The notes: generated by a model not told the origin, from the sequence alone. A stretch of 64,000 nt of DNA from Streptomyces sp. CC0208 (GCF_003443735.1 NZ_CP031969.1:2852001-2916000); one strand, 5' to 3'. Positions 39,230 through 47,098 are shown, counted from the first letter of the stretch. Numbers and translations are program-made.

Positions 39230-39301
39230 GCCCCCGTAGCTCAGGGGATAGAGCAACGGCCTCCGGAGCCGTGTGCGCAGGTTCGAATCCTGCCGGGGGC
39301 A
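39230..39301 (+). tRNA. tRNA-Arg (anticodon CCG)
   Basis: A 72-base cloverleaf: acceptor GCCCCCG/CGGGGGC with discriminator A, D-arm GCTCAGGGGATAGAGC, anticodon stem ACGGC/GCCGT with loop CTCCGGA (anticodon CCG, decoding CGG), and T-arm GCAGG-TTCGAAT-CCTGC. No CCA is encoded. A decayed element is integrated directly downstream, so its 3' end was probably an attB site. An integrative element occupies the matching tRNA-Arg site in S. coelicolor, as I recall. Confidence 0.97.
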
Positions 39302-39354
39302 CTCGCCAGTCAGCCAGCAAGAATCATGCTCTGACCAGTGCGGATGCCGGCAGA

Positions 39355-39391
39355 AGAGGGCGGGAGTCAGTCTCACTGACTCCCGCCCTCT
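39355..39391 (+). terminator. terminator downstream of tRNA-Arg
   Basis: A perfect 16-bp stem, AGAGGGCGGGAGTCAG with CTGACTCCCGCCCTCT, closes a TCTCA loop 53 bases past the tRNA; the transcript continues CUCACUGUU. Confidence 0.85.
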
Positions 39392-39557
39392 CTCACTGTT
39401 CGCGCACCATCTGCGATACACGCGAGACGCTTCCGCGACACTCGTCAGCCGCATGGCGTGGCATGAGTCAAGGCCAACCTTCTAGTTCGGAGTCGGAACA
39501 GCCGGCCCCTGATCGCCGTCAGTGTGCCCGCAGACGCTGGTCCGATAAAGTGCCGCC

Positions 39558-40304
39558 ATGCGGCGTGAGTTGAGGCGCGGAGACCACTTCGGCGTCAAGC
39601 CAACCCCCGACAAGATCAAAGAACTAATTGACGAGGTCGCGTCACGTTTTGGGGAGACGGTAGAGGTCGAGTACTCGACGCTCGGCCGAACCTCCTTCAC
39701 GCAGGCCCCAAGCATGGATGATCTGGTCAGCGAACTCGACCCCGCTATACGCGATATCTATAACCTGCAGGTCACCATCAAATCTTCCACTACCGAACGA
39801 ACCCATGCCCAGCTAACTTTCGGCGAAAGCCCCAGCCGCCTGAAGATGCGCTTAGGCATTTTCCCGTACGGGACCAAGGGCGTGGCCCTCTGGTCTGTCA
39901 GCCACCCTGACAGCGCAATCGCCGATAGGATTGCGCGGGAGATTCGACGTCATCTGACTGAGATGGCGAAATCGGGATGGCGCTACAAGAGCGGCATCTC
40001 AAAGTGGAAAACCTTGTGGTATATCGCACTCCTTATCCTTACTTTTTCCATACTGCTCGAATCCGAGTCAAAGGCATACACTCCATGGCTCTACGGCGTA
40101 CTTGCCGGGGTTTTAGTAGAGGCTTGGACCGAACTTCTTTTGACCTACGACGAGATCAGAATTCAAATCAGACGCACAACGATCCTCACCCGATGGCGGT
40201 CATGGACTCCCAGTAGCGCGGCGGTGGCTAGAAGCACCATACTTGCATCGGTGCTCGCTGTCCCCACACTGATCTTGGCTATTGTGCAGCTCTTCCAGAG
40301 GTGA
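39558..40304 (+). CDS. membrane protein of unknown function, island gene
   Basis: A 248-residue protein not recognised. Residues 1-140 are soluble and charged (KPTPDKIKELIDEVASRFG and a GRTSFTQAPSMDDLVSEL stretch). They are followed by two or three membrane helices (TLWYIALLILTFSILL, WLYGVLAGVLVEAW) and a C-terminal one (ILASVLAVPTLILAIVQLF). GC and codon use are far below the surroundings, and at least two TTA leucine codons occur (in KMRLGIF and GVLVEA), so translation should depend on the bldA tRNA. It is the first gene after the tRNA, in the same direction. Such N-soluble, C-membrane genes in islands are sometimes phage-defence effectors, but nothing here shows it. Confidence 0.75.
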   Translation: MRRELRRGDHFGVKPTPDKIKELIDEVASRFGETVEVEYSTLGRTSFTQAPSMDDLVSELDPAIRDIYNLQVTIKSSTTERTHAQLTFGESPSRLKMRLGIFPYGTKGVALWSVSHPDSAIADRIAREIRRHLTEMAKSGWRYKSGISKWKTLWYIALLILTFSILLESESKAYTPWLYGVLAGVLVEAWTELLLTYDEIRIQIRRTTILTRWRSWTPSSAAVARSTILASVLAVPTLILAIVQLFQR

Positions 40305-40523
40305 GCCAGTCAGTAAACCTCAGCCCCCTCAGGTCCCACCAACCGCGATGGGGACTACGCGATGAACGAGGGGGGTGTGCGGCTTTAGCCGCTGGAGGAT
40401 TCAGACTGATCGACGCTCTGAGTTCCGTAATGAGTGACATGCGGGGTGCTCGAACAGAGCGACACTTTAACGTGCCATGGGGTCTTCCAACGAAATGTCG
40501 CAACTGCGGGCCAGTCAGGGGTC

Positions 40524-41198
40524 TTAGTCCGTTTCCCTCACATAGCAGCCCGAATACCTATTGGACGCGAACTTAGGAAGATCGTTACGAAAAAAGTAGA
40601 TCGATCGATCAGCAGCTCCCCCCTGGATTTCCTTGACAGCTCTCTCTGACATGATCAGGCAGAAATTCTTGGTCAGCGGACTGTGTTCCGCCGTCCGGCT
40701 CAATCGAAGCGATCCCTCATACCGTCCAGGCCGAAAGCCCCACCTGTCAGCTTGGAACAAGAATGTCGGCTGCTGAGGCTTGTCCTGGCTCACGATGAAC
40801 GGCGCCGGATCGGCAGACCATCGATACGAGATAAATTCTTTGACCGGGTCAAAATCCCAAACACCGACTTCTTTCCAATAGAATTTCGGCCTCTTCGATG
40901 AAGAAATCGAACCGCTGGGAGTCAATTGGAGATGTGCGTCTCGGATGACGTCGACATCCTGAGTCTTGATCCTGGAAGACACTGTCGGCTGAACATAAAA
41001 ATGAGCGTCCATGCCATCCAGCCCGATGCGCAAGAGATGAGGAAGTGTCACATCTACTTGAGGCTGCTCCTGGAGGTCCGCGAAGTTATAGGCGGAAAGA
41101 GCTAGGGCGACGACAGCGGCGGCAGTGGCAGCCCACTTGTGGACAGCGTCGAGAACATTTCTCCTGGACGTAGTCGCTCCCTCATCGCTGTCAGTCAT
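40524..41198 (-). CDS. single-pass membrane protein of unknown function, island gene
   Basis: A 224-residue protein not recognised. A short cytoplasmic N-terminus (TDSDEGATTSRRN) leads to one hydrophobic helix (WAATAAAVVALALSAYNF). A long, probably extracellular domain of mixed sheet character follows, with aromatic residues in FYWKEVGVWDFDPVKEF and FLFQADRWGFRPGRYEG. GC is lower than the chromosome. It converges with the other unknown island gene (219 bp apart). Start ATG 41198 is the only good one. No function is claimed. Confidence 0.65.
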   Translation of the reverse strand: MTDSDEGATTSRRNVLDAVHKWAATAAAVVALALSAYNFADLQEQPQVDVTLPHLLRIGLDGMDAHFYVQPTVSSRIKTQDVDVIRDAHLQLTPSGSISSSKRPKFYWKEVGVWDFDPVKEFISYRWSADPAPFIVSQDKPQQPTFLFQADRWGFRPGRYEGSLRLSRTAEHSPLTKNFCLIMSERAVKEIQGGAADRSIYFFRNDLPKFASNRYSGCYVRETD

Positions 41199-41291
41199 GT
41201 TCTTAATCTGCCCAGGATCGGAGCTCTCCGCTCGCCGCGTTGGTCCGTATGGTCAACGGCATGAGCACACGGCTAGCCTCGAGCTTGCATG

Positions 41292-41319
41292 AGGGTCCGT
41301 CAGCTTGCTGACGGACCCT
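41292..41319. terminator. perfect 13-bp inverted repeat
   Basis: AGGGTCCGTCAGC and GCTGACGGACCCT are separated by only two bases; the plus transcript continues with UUG. It is terminator-like, but no intact gene ends just before it on either strand, so the gene it served may be deleted. Confidence 0.55.
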
Positions 41320-41447
41320 TTGTGGCGAGTGTTGGTAACGAATTCCGGAGTCTGGGCAGGTTGAGTGCCCGGCTGTCGCGTCGGGTGTGCGCCGGGTTCC
41401 ACGGCTTCGGTGGGCTGGTGCTGCTCGCAGGGGCGGCAAGGTACTGG

Positions 41448-41680
41448 TCAGCCGAGGTTCGGTAGGGGCTGGAGCCGGTCCAGGGCCTGGTTGATCACGT
41501 CAGTCCAGGGCCAGTGCCTGGCCAGGCGGAGGTAGCGGCGGCGGCCGGGGGTGACGAGCTGGGCGGCGGTGGAGAACAGCCGAAGCCGCAGGCGGCGGGG
41601 CTCCCGGCGCCGGGCTTGGCCGGTCAGGGCGAGTATGGGCATCCAGGCCAGCAGGTCGAGCACCGCACCGGCCTGCGAAC
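41448..41680 (-). pseudogene. C-terminal remnant of an IS1380-type transposase
   Basis: The frame ending at TGA 41448 reads LLAWMPILALTGQARRREPRRL, then LRLFSTAAQLVTPGRRR (shown as key parts), like the conserved end of IS1380-family transposases from actinobacteria. The catalytic DDE part is missing, and upstream sequence drifts into other frames. No terminal repeats were found. It marks an old insertion in the island. Confidence 0.65.
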
Positions 41681-41805
41681 CCACGCCGCGACCGCCCTCC
41701 GCACGGACACGCGGACACGCGGACAGAGCCCGATGCGCTTCTCCACCTGGAAAGTGCCTCCGGCGGTGGCGGGAACAAGACCTCAGCAATCCTCATTCTC
41801 ACTGG

Positions 41806-42632
41806 TCACCCGTCTGATCCCACGGCCGTCGCGCCGGACGCGACCTGCAGATACAGGTCAGCACTCTTCATCCGAGACGTGCGCTCCGCAGCAACGTCCA
41901 GGACCCTCCACAGGTCCCATCTGTGCAGGTCAGGAGCGCTCCTCGCACCTCTGATAAAGCGGTAGACGGCACTACTCGTGAAAGCCCGAGGCCAACCCCA
42001 GCCCATAGCCTCTTCGGTCTTCTTGTTGTTCAGCTCCTCATGGCCGTCGATGCAGCCCTCGTAGCGGCCGTGGATGACCTCCGGGGAGTTGCCCGCACGA
42101 CGGGCGACCTCGGCCACTGGGACTCCAGCGTTCAACCAGTTCGTGATGCAGGTGTGCCGAAGGTCGTAGGGCCTGTGCGCGAGCAGGGATCCGTCTCGTC
42201 CGGTGGGAGCGCGATCGGTCTTGCTTCCTGCCACACCCGCCAGTAGCTGGACGCGCCCAGCACGCCACCGCGCTCGTTGGCGAAGAGACTGCCGTCCTTG
42301 GCCGTACCGAACTCCTCGACGTGCTCACGGAGCATCGCGACCAGGAGCGGCGGTATGGGCACAGGCCGGTGGGCGTTGATCTCACGCGACTTGAGCCCCC
42401 GCTTGTCGTGGCGCTGCCCCGAATCGGTCCCCTTCTTGCCGAACACCGGGCGGGTTTCCCGAAGTGTGACGGTCCCCCAGCCCGTCTCAGGCACGTAGCA
42501 GTCCTTCACTCGCAACCCGGCCGCTTCCGCTGACCTCCTTGCGGCGTGGAGCTGGCAGCCGAAGAAGGCGACCAGGCGACGACCGCGATTGCGGTGCACG
42601 GACCGCACGTACGAAACCGCCGTGAGGAGTGA
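41806..42632 (-). pseudogene. frameshifted tyrosine integrase remnant
   Basis: Two overlapping frames together give the C-terminal two thirds of an actinobacterial phage-type integrase. The upstream frame (42632 to about 42195) has LVAFFGCQLHAARRSAEAAGLR and RPVPIPPLLVAMLREHVEEFG. The downstream frame (about 42200 to 41806) has AHRPYDLRHTCITNWLNAG and RAGNSPEVIHGRYEGCIDGHE with the nucleophile Tyr. The shift lies near 42195. The N-terminal arm-binding region is missing. The integrase cannot be functional as read, unless programmed frameshifting occurs. Confidence 0.8.
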
Positions 42633-42714
42633 AGGCCGACTGGTCCCGACCGGGCCGGTCAGCCGGCTCACTCCAGTAAGGCATAAAGGGAGGATCGGCG
42701 GTAGGATGAGTAGC

Positions 42715-42975
42715 ATGGGTGAGCCTACCGGTAAGTACTCGATCACCATGCCTCGGGACATCGCTGAGGCCGCCAAGGCCCGCAGTGGCCCTTCCGGCCT
42801 GTCTGCTTACGTGGCTGCCGCCGTAGCCCGCCAGATCGAGCGGGACAACCTCAACGAAATCATCCAGGTCGCCGAGGCCGAGCACGGGCCCGTGACGGAC
42901 GAGGAGATCCAGGCGCTGCGCGACCAGCTCCACCAGGCCCGTCGGCAACAGACAGGCGGCTCGAGCGCCGCGTGA
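42715..42975 (+). CDS. antitoxin-like protein of a PIN-toxin pair
   Basis: An 86-residue protein with an N-terminal strand-helix-helix pattern (GKYSITMPRDIAEAAKA, then SGLSAYVAAAVARQIERD) resembling ribbon-helix-helix DNA-binding antitoxins, and a charged C-terminal helix (DEEIQALRDQLHQARR) that should bind the toxin. The ATG at 42715 is taken because TAGGAT at 42702-42707 could be a -10 box for a leaderless message; ATG 42706 is an in-frame alternative. Its stop overlaps the toxin start by 4 bases (GTGA). It probably represses its own operon. The family is inferred from pattern and the PIN partner. Confidence 0.8.
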   Translation: MGEPTGKYSITMPRDIAEAAKARSGPSGLSAYVAAAVARQIERDNLNEIIQVAEAEHGPVTDEEIQALRDQLHQARRQQTGGSSAA

Positions 42976-43385
42976 CCCGATCCCCCGCCGCGCCCGGCGG
43001 CACGCTGGTCCTGGACAGCGAGGGACTGGCCAAGGCCGTCCTTCGCGACCGCACGGTCACCGGCTGGCTCGCCCTGGCCCGCGCCGACGACCTGCGCGTC
43101 ATCACCTCCGCAGCCACCCTCGTCGAGGTGGTCCACGCTCGGATCAACCGCCCGGCCCTGGAGTGGACCCTGTCCCGCCTGGTCATCGAGCCGGTCACCG
43201 AGCCCATCGCCCGCCACGCCGCCGCACTCCTTGCCGACGCCGGCCTGCACGGCCACAAGCACGCCATCGACGCCATGCTCGGGGCCACCGCCCTCAACGC
43301 CCCCGGCCCCGTGACCATCCTGACCTCCGATCCGGAGGACCTCACGGCGCTGTGCGGTGGGCACGCCACCGTCATCAAAATCTGA
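42972..43385 (+). CDS. PIN-domain ribonuclease toxin (VapC-like)
   Basis: A 137-residue PIN-domain protein. The four acidic residues expected to bind metal are Asp15 (LVLDSEGLAK), Glu52 (TLVEVVHAR), Asp100 (HKHAIDAMLG) and Asp120 (TSDPEDL). VapC-type toxins cut tRNA or rRNA; the target is not readable. It starts at GTG 42972 within the antitoxin stop, giving coupled translation. It lies at the right end of the element, and may be what keeps the decayed island in the chromosome. Confidence 0.88.
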   Translation: MTRSPAAPGGTLVLDSEGLAKAVLRDRTVTGWLALARADDLRVITSAATLVEVVHARINRPALEWTLSRLVIEPVTEPIARHAAALLADAGLHGHKHAIDAMLGATALNAPGPVTILTSDPEDLTALCGGHATVIKI

Positions 43386-43494
43386 TCCTTCCGCCCGAAA
43401 TCTGGGCTGAGCCAGGTGGTCCGATGGCGGCTGGGGTACAGCCAGCACACAGGTTCGGAGTTTGGGGTGCTTCCGGAGTGGTGAGGCGCCCCGG

Positions 43495-44568
43495 ATGCAC
43501 GAGCAACCTGTCACCGTGGCCCCTCGGGAAAGGCCCGCAGCGCAGCGTCCCCCGGGGCGTGACGCGTTCTTCGACAACGCCAAGTACCTCGCGATCGTGC
43601 TGGTCGCCGTGGGGCATGCGTGGGAGCCGTTGCGGGACGGGAGTCGGGCGGTGTCCGCGCTGTACCTGGTCGTATACGCCTTTCACATGCCGGCGTTCAT
43701 CGTCGTCTCCGGCTACTTCTCGCGGAACTTCGACGCGAGTCCGGGGCGGTTGCGGCGGCTGGTGACCGGACTCGTCGTGCCGTACGTCGTGTTCGAGACG
43801 GCGTACACCTTCTTCACGCGGTGGACGGACCAGGTGCCGGACCGGCCGGTGAGTCTGCTGGATCCGCTGTACCTGACGTGGTTCCTGGTGGCGTTGTTCG
43901 TGTGGCGGCTGAGCACCCCCCTCTGGATGCGGATGCGTCATCCGGTGCCGGTCGCCCTCGCCGTGGCGATGCTCGCGACGGTCACGCCCTCCATCGGTGA
44001 CGACCTCGATCTGCAGCGGGTGCTGCAGTTCCTGCCGTACTTCGTGCTGGGGCTGTCGCTCAGGCCCGAGCACTTCCTGCTGGTCCGTCGGCGGGCGGTT
44101 CGGCTGCTCGCCGGGCCGGTGTTCGCGGGCGCGCTCGTGGCGGCCTACTGGGTGGTGCCGCGGATGAGCGCGGCGTGGCTCTACCACCGGGACAGCGCCC
44201 AGGAGTTGGGCGCGCCCGCCTGGTCGGGGCCGGTGATGACGCTGGTCGCCTTCGGATGCTCGCTCGCCTTGGTCGGGTGCTTCCTCGCACTCGTCCCCGG
44301 ACGACGGACCTGGTTCACCGCGCTGGGCGCAGGGACGCTCTACGGCTACCTGCTGCACGGTTTCCTCGTCCAGGGCGCCCGGTTCTGGGGCTGGTTCGGG
44401 CCCGCCTGGGTCCACGGGCCGCTCGGCGTGGGCGCGGTCGCCCTCGTCGCCGCCGGGGTCGTGACCGCACTGTGCACGCCACCGGTCCGGCGCGCCCTGC
44501 GGTGCGTGGTGGAACCGGAGATGCGGTGGGCATTCCGGCGGGATGCGGCCCAACCGGCACGCGTCTGA
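43495..44568 (+). CDS. acyltransferase 3 family membrane protein
   Basis: A 357-residue polytopic protein of the acyltransferase-3 (OafA/fucose acetylase-like) family, which O-acylates extracellular sugars or related molecules. The first helix follows RDAFFDNAKYLAIVLVAVGH (active-site His region), then YAFHMPAFIVVSGYFSRNF, another family mark; about ten helices in all. Start ATG 43495 follows GTGAGG; the longer frame to 43462 begins with TTG. The substrate is unknown. It is the first chromosomal gene after the island. Confidence 0.88.
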   Translation: MHEQPVTVAPRERPAAQRPPGRDAFFDNAKYLAIVLVAVGHAWEPLRDGSRAVSALYLVVYAFHMPAFIVVSGYFSRNFDASPGRLRRLVTGLVVPYVVFETAYTFFTRWTDQVPDRPVSLLDPLYLTWFLVALFVWRLSTPLWMRMRHPVPVALAVAMLATVTPSIGDDLDLQRVLQFLPYFVLGLSLRPEHFLLVRRRAVRLLAGPVFAGALVAAYWVVPRMSAAWLYHRDSAQELGAPAWSGPVMTLVAFGCSLALVGCFLALVPGRRTWFTALGAGTLYGYLLHGFLVQGARFWGWFGPAWVHGPLGVGAVALVAAGVVTALCTPPVRRALRCVVEPEMRWAFRRDAAQPARV

Positions 44569-44889
44569 GGGACGTTGACCGCGCGACGACGGGACGGTGG
44601 CTCGCGCGCCGTCCCGTGCGGGGCGCATCCGGCCGACTTGCTTCGACGGCCTCGCGGTGACGGCGGGGAGCGACCACCCCGGCCGACTCGCCACAGAGGT
44701 CGGTTCCCCCGGGACAGCCAACGGCCCCTGTCAACGGCACCTGTCCCTGCACGGCCGACCTCCCTCGGCAAAGCGACCGCCCCACGCCGGGGTACGCAAG
44801 CCCCCTCCCCGGGACCACCCACGGCACGCCCCACAACGCAACGGCCGATCAGGCGCGCACCCGTCCCAGGCGGCGCGTCTCTGTCCGGC
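44569..44889. other. intergenic region without a supported gene
   Basis: A 321-bp GC-rich spacer between convergent genes. Open frames here have no family features and shift randomly; no clear hairpin terminator was found. Confidence 0.5.
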
Positions 44890-45321
44890 CTACTTCGACG
44901 GCCGCGCGGCGACCGACGGGACCGGGCTCGGCGCGGTGGTGGGCTTCGCCGGGGCGGGGCTCGGGGCGGGGCTCGGGGCGGTCGAGGGCCGCTCGCTCGG
45001 CACCGCCGTCGGTGCCGGACTCGGCGCGGTCCCCGGGGCAGATGGCACCGGACTCGGCACCGTCGCCGGCGCGGACGGGACCGGGCTCGGCGCGGACGGG
45101 CTCCCCGACACCACGGGGGACGGGACCGCGGAAGGCACCGTCGAGGGTGCCGTGGACGGGACGGGCGAGGGGGCGGTGGAAGGCGCCGAACTGGCCGTCG
45201 GCGTGGCGGAGCCGGTCGCGGCGCCCGCGACCGCGGCCCAGCCCGCCACGGCGACGGCGCTTCCCGCGAGGACGCCGATCAGCAGACGGCGGGTGGGTCG
45301 GATGCCATGGCGATTCGTCAA
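44890..45321 (-). CDS. secreted Pro/Ser/Ala-rich repeat protein
   Basis: A 143-residue exported protein. Start TTG 45321 has GAGGAG 5 bases upstream. A signal peptide (RRLLIGVLAGSAVAVAGWAAVAG) is followed by about 110 residues of P-S-x-P-x-P type repeats (TAPSPVPSTAPSTVPSAVPS and similar), with no folded domain. It is likely a cell-wall or surface linker. It is divergent from the ECF sigma gene and both share a promoter motif, so it is probably a sigma target (inference). The repeats make length variation between strains likely. Confidence 0.75.
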   Translation of the reverse strand: MTNRHGIRPTRRLLIGVLAGSAVAVAGWAAVAGAATGSATPTASSAPSTAPSPVPSTAPSTVPSAVPSPVVSGSPSAPSPVPSAPATVPSPVPSAPGTAPSPAPTAVPSERPSTAPSPAPSPAPAKPTTAPSPVPSVAARPSK

Positions 45322-45359
45322 GGGTGCTCCTCGGTGGTCGGGTCGGTTGCGTGAGAGGA

Positions 45360-45389
45360 GTACGGGGCGACGGCCGGGGCGGGTTGCAC
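45360..45389 (-). promoter_or_regulatory. ECF-type promoter of the Pro-rich secreted protein gene
   Basis: On the minus strand GTGCAACC (45389-45382), a 17-base spacer and CGTAC (45364-45360) lie about 39 bp before the start codon. The divergent sigma gene has the same boxes. Confidence 0.6.
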
Positions 45390-45420
45390 GGACCGGGGCG
45401 GAAACTTTTCTCGCGGGGGC

Positions 45421-45449
45421 GTGCAACCTCGCGGCGCGTCTCGCCGTAC
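45421..45449 (+). promoter_or_regulatory. ECF-type promoter of the sigma-factor gene
   Basis: GTGCAACC (45421-45428), a 16-base spacer and CGTAC (45445-45449) lie 44 bp before the sigma start. Autoregulation is the simplest reading. Confidence 0.6.
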
Positions 45450-45493
45450 CTCTGAAGGACAGGTGTGACGGGTTCGGCGGAGGGTCGGGGCGG

Positions 45494-46006
45494 GTGCGGG
45501 AAGCAGTCCGGGAGCGGGAGTTCCGGGAGTTCGCCGAGGCCCGGCAGGGGCAGCTCAGACGCAGCGCGTATCTGCTGTGCGGGGACTGGCACCAGGCCCA
45601 GGACCTCACCCAGACGACGTTGATGAAGCTGTACGCCTCCTGGGGCCGGATCCGCCGCGACGGCAATGTCGAGGCCTACGCCCGTACGATCCTCACCCGC
45701 GCCTTCATCGACCAGTACCGCAAACGGAGTTGGCGGGAGGAGCCGACGGAGGAGGTTCCGGAGCCGGCGTCCGCCGAGCCGCCGGACACACCCGAACTGC
45801 GGCTGGTGATGCAGGCCGCGCTGATGGAACTGCCGCCCCGCTACCGGGCGGTCCTGGTACTGCGGTTCTGGGAGGACTGGAGTGTGGAGCAGACCGCCGA
45901 GGCGCTGCGCGTGACCCCGGGCACGGTCAAGAGCCAGAGCGCCCGCGGGCTGGTCCGGCTGCGCGGGCTCGTCGAGGGCCTGGCGGGCGAGACGAGCGGG
46001 AGGTGA
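45494..46006 (+). CDS. SigE-family ECF RNA polymerase sigma factor
   Basis: A 170-residue group-4 sigma factor. Region 2 reads RRSAYLLCGDWHQAQDLTQ, then LMKLYASWGRI and YARTILTRAFIDQYRKRSW; region 4 has LPPRYRAVLVLRFWEDWSVEQ, then VTPGTVKSQSARGLVRLR. This is the SigE-like Streptomyces subfamily. Start GTG 45494 follows GGAGGG at 9 bases; the frame is open much further upstream, but without conserved sequence. Its stop overlaps the next gene. The shared divergent promoter suggests autoregulation. The signal and full regulon are unknown. Confidence 0.92.
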   Translation: MREAVREREFREFAEARQGQLRRSAYLLCGDWHQAQDLTQTTLMKLYASWGRIRRDGNVEAYARTILTRAFIDQYRKRSWREEPTEEVPEPASAEPPDTPELRLVMQAALMELPPRYRAVLVLRFWEDWSVEQTAEALRVTPGTVKSQSARGLVRLRGLVEGLAGETSGR

Positions 46007-46449
46007 GGCGGGAGGTGAGGCGGGAGATGTACGACTCGGACGCGTACGGGGAGGAGACGTACGGGGAGGGCGAGTACGGGGAGGGTGCCCGCGTGCGGAG
46101 CGCCTTCGAGGCCGTCCTCGACGGCTCTCGGGAGCCGGCCCTGCCCAGCGTCACCGACGCGGCCGTCGTCGGCGGTCGGCGGATCCGGCGTCGTCGTACG
46201 GCGGTCTCGGGCGCCGTGGGAGCACTCGTGGCTGCCGCCCTCACGGCCGGGATCGTGGCCGCGCTGCCCGGTACGGACCCCGGCCGCTCCTCGGTGCCGC
46301 TGGCCCCGGCGGGCAGTCCCCCGCCCGCCGACAGCGGCCCGCTGTCGCCGTCGGCCGTCCCGTCCGAACCGTCGACCGTGCCCACGCCGAGGCCCGGCAC
46401 CTCCGGGATCTCCACGGGTGACGCACCCCTGTCCTCGCCCGCCCCGTGA
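46003..46449 (+). CDS. single-pass membrane protein coupled to the ECF sigma factor
   Basis: A protein of 148 residues if started at GTG 46003 (GTGA overlap with the sigma stop); GTG 46015 and ATG 46027 are in-frame alternatives made by a repeated AGGTGAGGCGGG stretch. An acidic Tyr/Glu/Gly-rich cytoplasmic part of about 70 residues (SVTDAAVVGGRRIRRRR) precedes one membrane helix (AVGALVAAALTAGIVAAL) and a Pro/Ser-rich outer tail. The position and topology suit a sigma regulator, but there is no zinc-binding HxxxCxxC anti-sigma motif. The role is therefore inference only. Confidence 0.75.
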   Translation: MRREVRREMYDSDAYGEETYGEGEYGEGARVRSAFEAVLDGSREPALPSVTDAAVVGGRRIRRRRTAVSGAVGALVAAALTAGIVAALPGTDPGRSSVPLAPAGSPPPADSGPLSPSAVPSEPSTVPTPRPGTSGISTGDAPLSSPAP

Positions 46450-46546
46450 CGGTCGGCGGGCCCGGGAGACGAGGAACGCCCCCGGTACCCGCACAGCCGT
46501 GTGACAAGATGCTTCGGTCATGCCCCACCAGAAAGGGACGATTCCC

Positions 46547-47047
46547 ATGTCCAGGGTCGAGCTGACCACTAATTTCGGCCGTATCGTCCTCGAGCTCGCC
46601 GACGCCGAGGCCCCCAAGACCGTCGAGAACTTCCTGAAGTACGTCGGCAACGGGCACTACGACGGCACGATCTTCCACCGGGTGATCGACGGCTTCATGG
46701 TCCAGGGCGGTGGCTTCACTCCGGACATGGTGCAGAAGCCCACCCTCGCGCCGGTCCCGAACGAGGCCGACAACGGTCTGAAGAACACCGCGTACACCGT
46801 GGCGATGGCGCGCACCAGCGACCCGCACTCGGCGACCGCGCAGTTCTTCGTCAACGTCTCGGACAACGAGTTCCTCAACTTCACGGCCAAGACCCCGAAC
46901 GGCTGGGGTTACACCGTGTTCGGCAAGGTCGCCGAGGGCCAGGACGTCGTCGACCAGATCAAGGGTGTGCGGACCGGCAGCAGCCGCGGTCACGGTGACG
47001 TGCCGACGCAGCCGGTGATCATCGAGTCCGCGAAGGTCGTCGACTGA
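46547..47047 (+). CDS. cyclophilin-type peptidyl-prolyl isomerase
   Basis: A 166-residue cytosolic cyclophilin, which catalyses cis-trans isomerisation of prolyl bonds. The catalytic-Arg motif is FHRVIDGFMVQGG, followed by MARTSDPHSATAQFFVN and GYTVFGKVAEGQDVVD. ATG 46547 follows AAAGGGA; an in-frame ATG at 46520 would add nine residues. No signal peptide is present. It lies convergent to ku, with no functional link visible. Confidence 0.95.
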   Translation: MSRVELTTNFGRIVLELADAEAPKTVENFLKYVGNGHYDGTIFHRVIDGFMVQGGGFTPDMVQKPTLAPVPNEADNGLKNTAYTVAMARTSDPHSATAQFFVNVSDNEFLNFTAKTPNGWGYTVFGKVAEGQDVVDQIKGVRTGSSRGHGDVPTQPVIIESAKVVD

Positions 47048-47098
47048 CCTCGCCCCCACGCTGACGCGGCCTGCGCGGTGCCCTCGGCAGCGCGCAGG

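Larger units (their letters stand above)
39302..43385. mobile_element. decayed integrated element at tRNA-Arg
   Basis: The block between the tRNA and the acyltransferase gene holds a frameshifted tyrosine integrase, an IS1380-type transposase remnant, two lower-GC genes of unknown function (about 39500-41200) and a toxin-antitoxin pair. No intact replication, transfer or excisionase genes are present, and I found no second copy of the tRNA 3' end, so the right border is uncertain and set at the end of the toxin gene. Confidence 0.65.

Noticed and set aside
41203..41439. Small ORF in the island
   Set aside because: No ribosome site or family feature; spans the inverted repeat at 41292, so it is unlikely to be translated.
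43386..43494. Right att site of the island
   Set aside because: I found no copy of the tRNA 3' end here or elsewhere in the island, so no att repeat is claimed.
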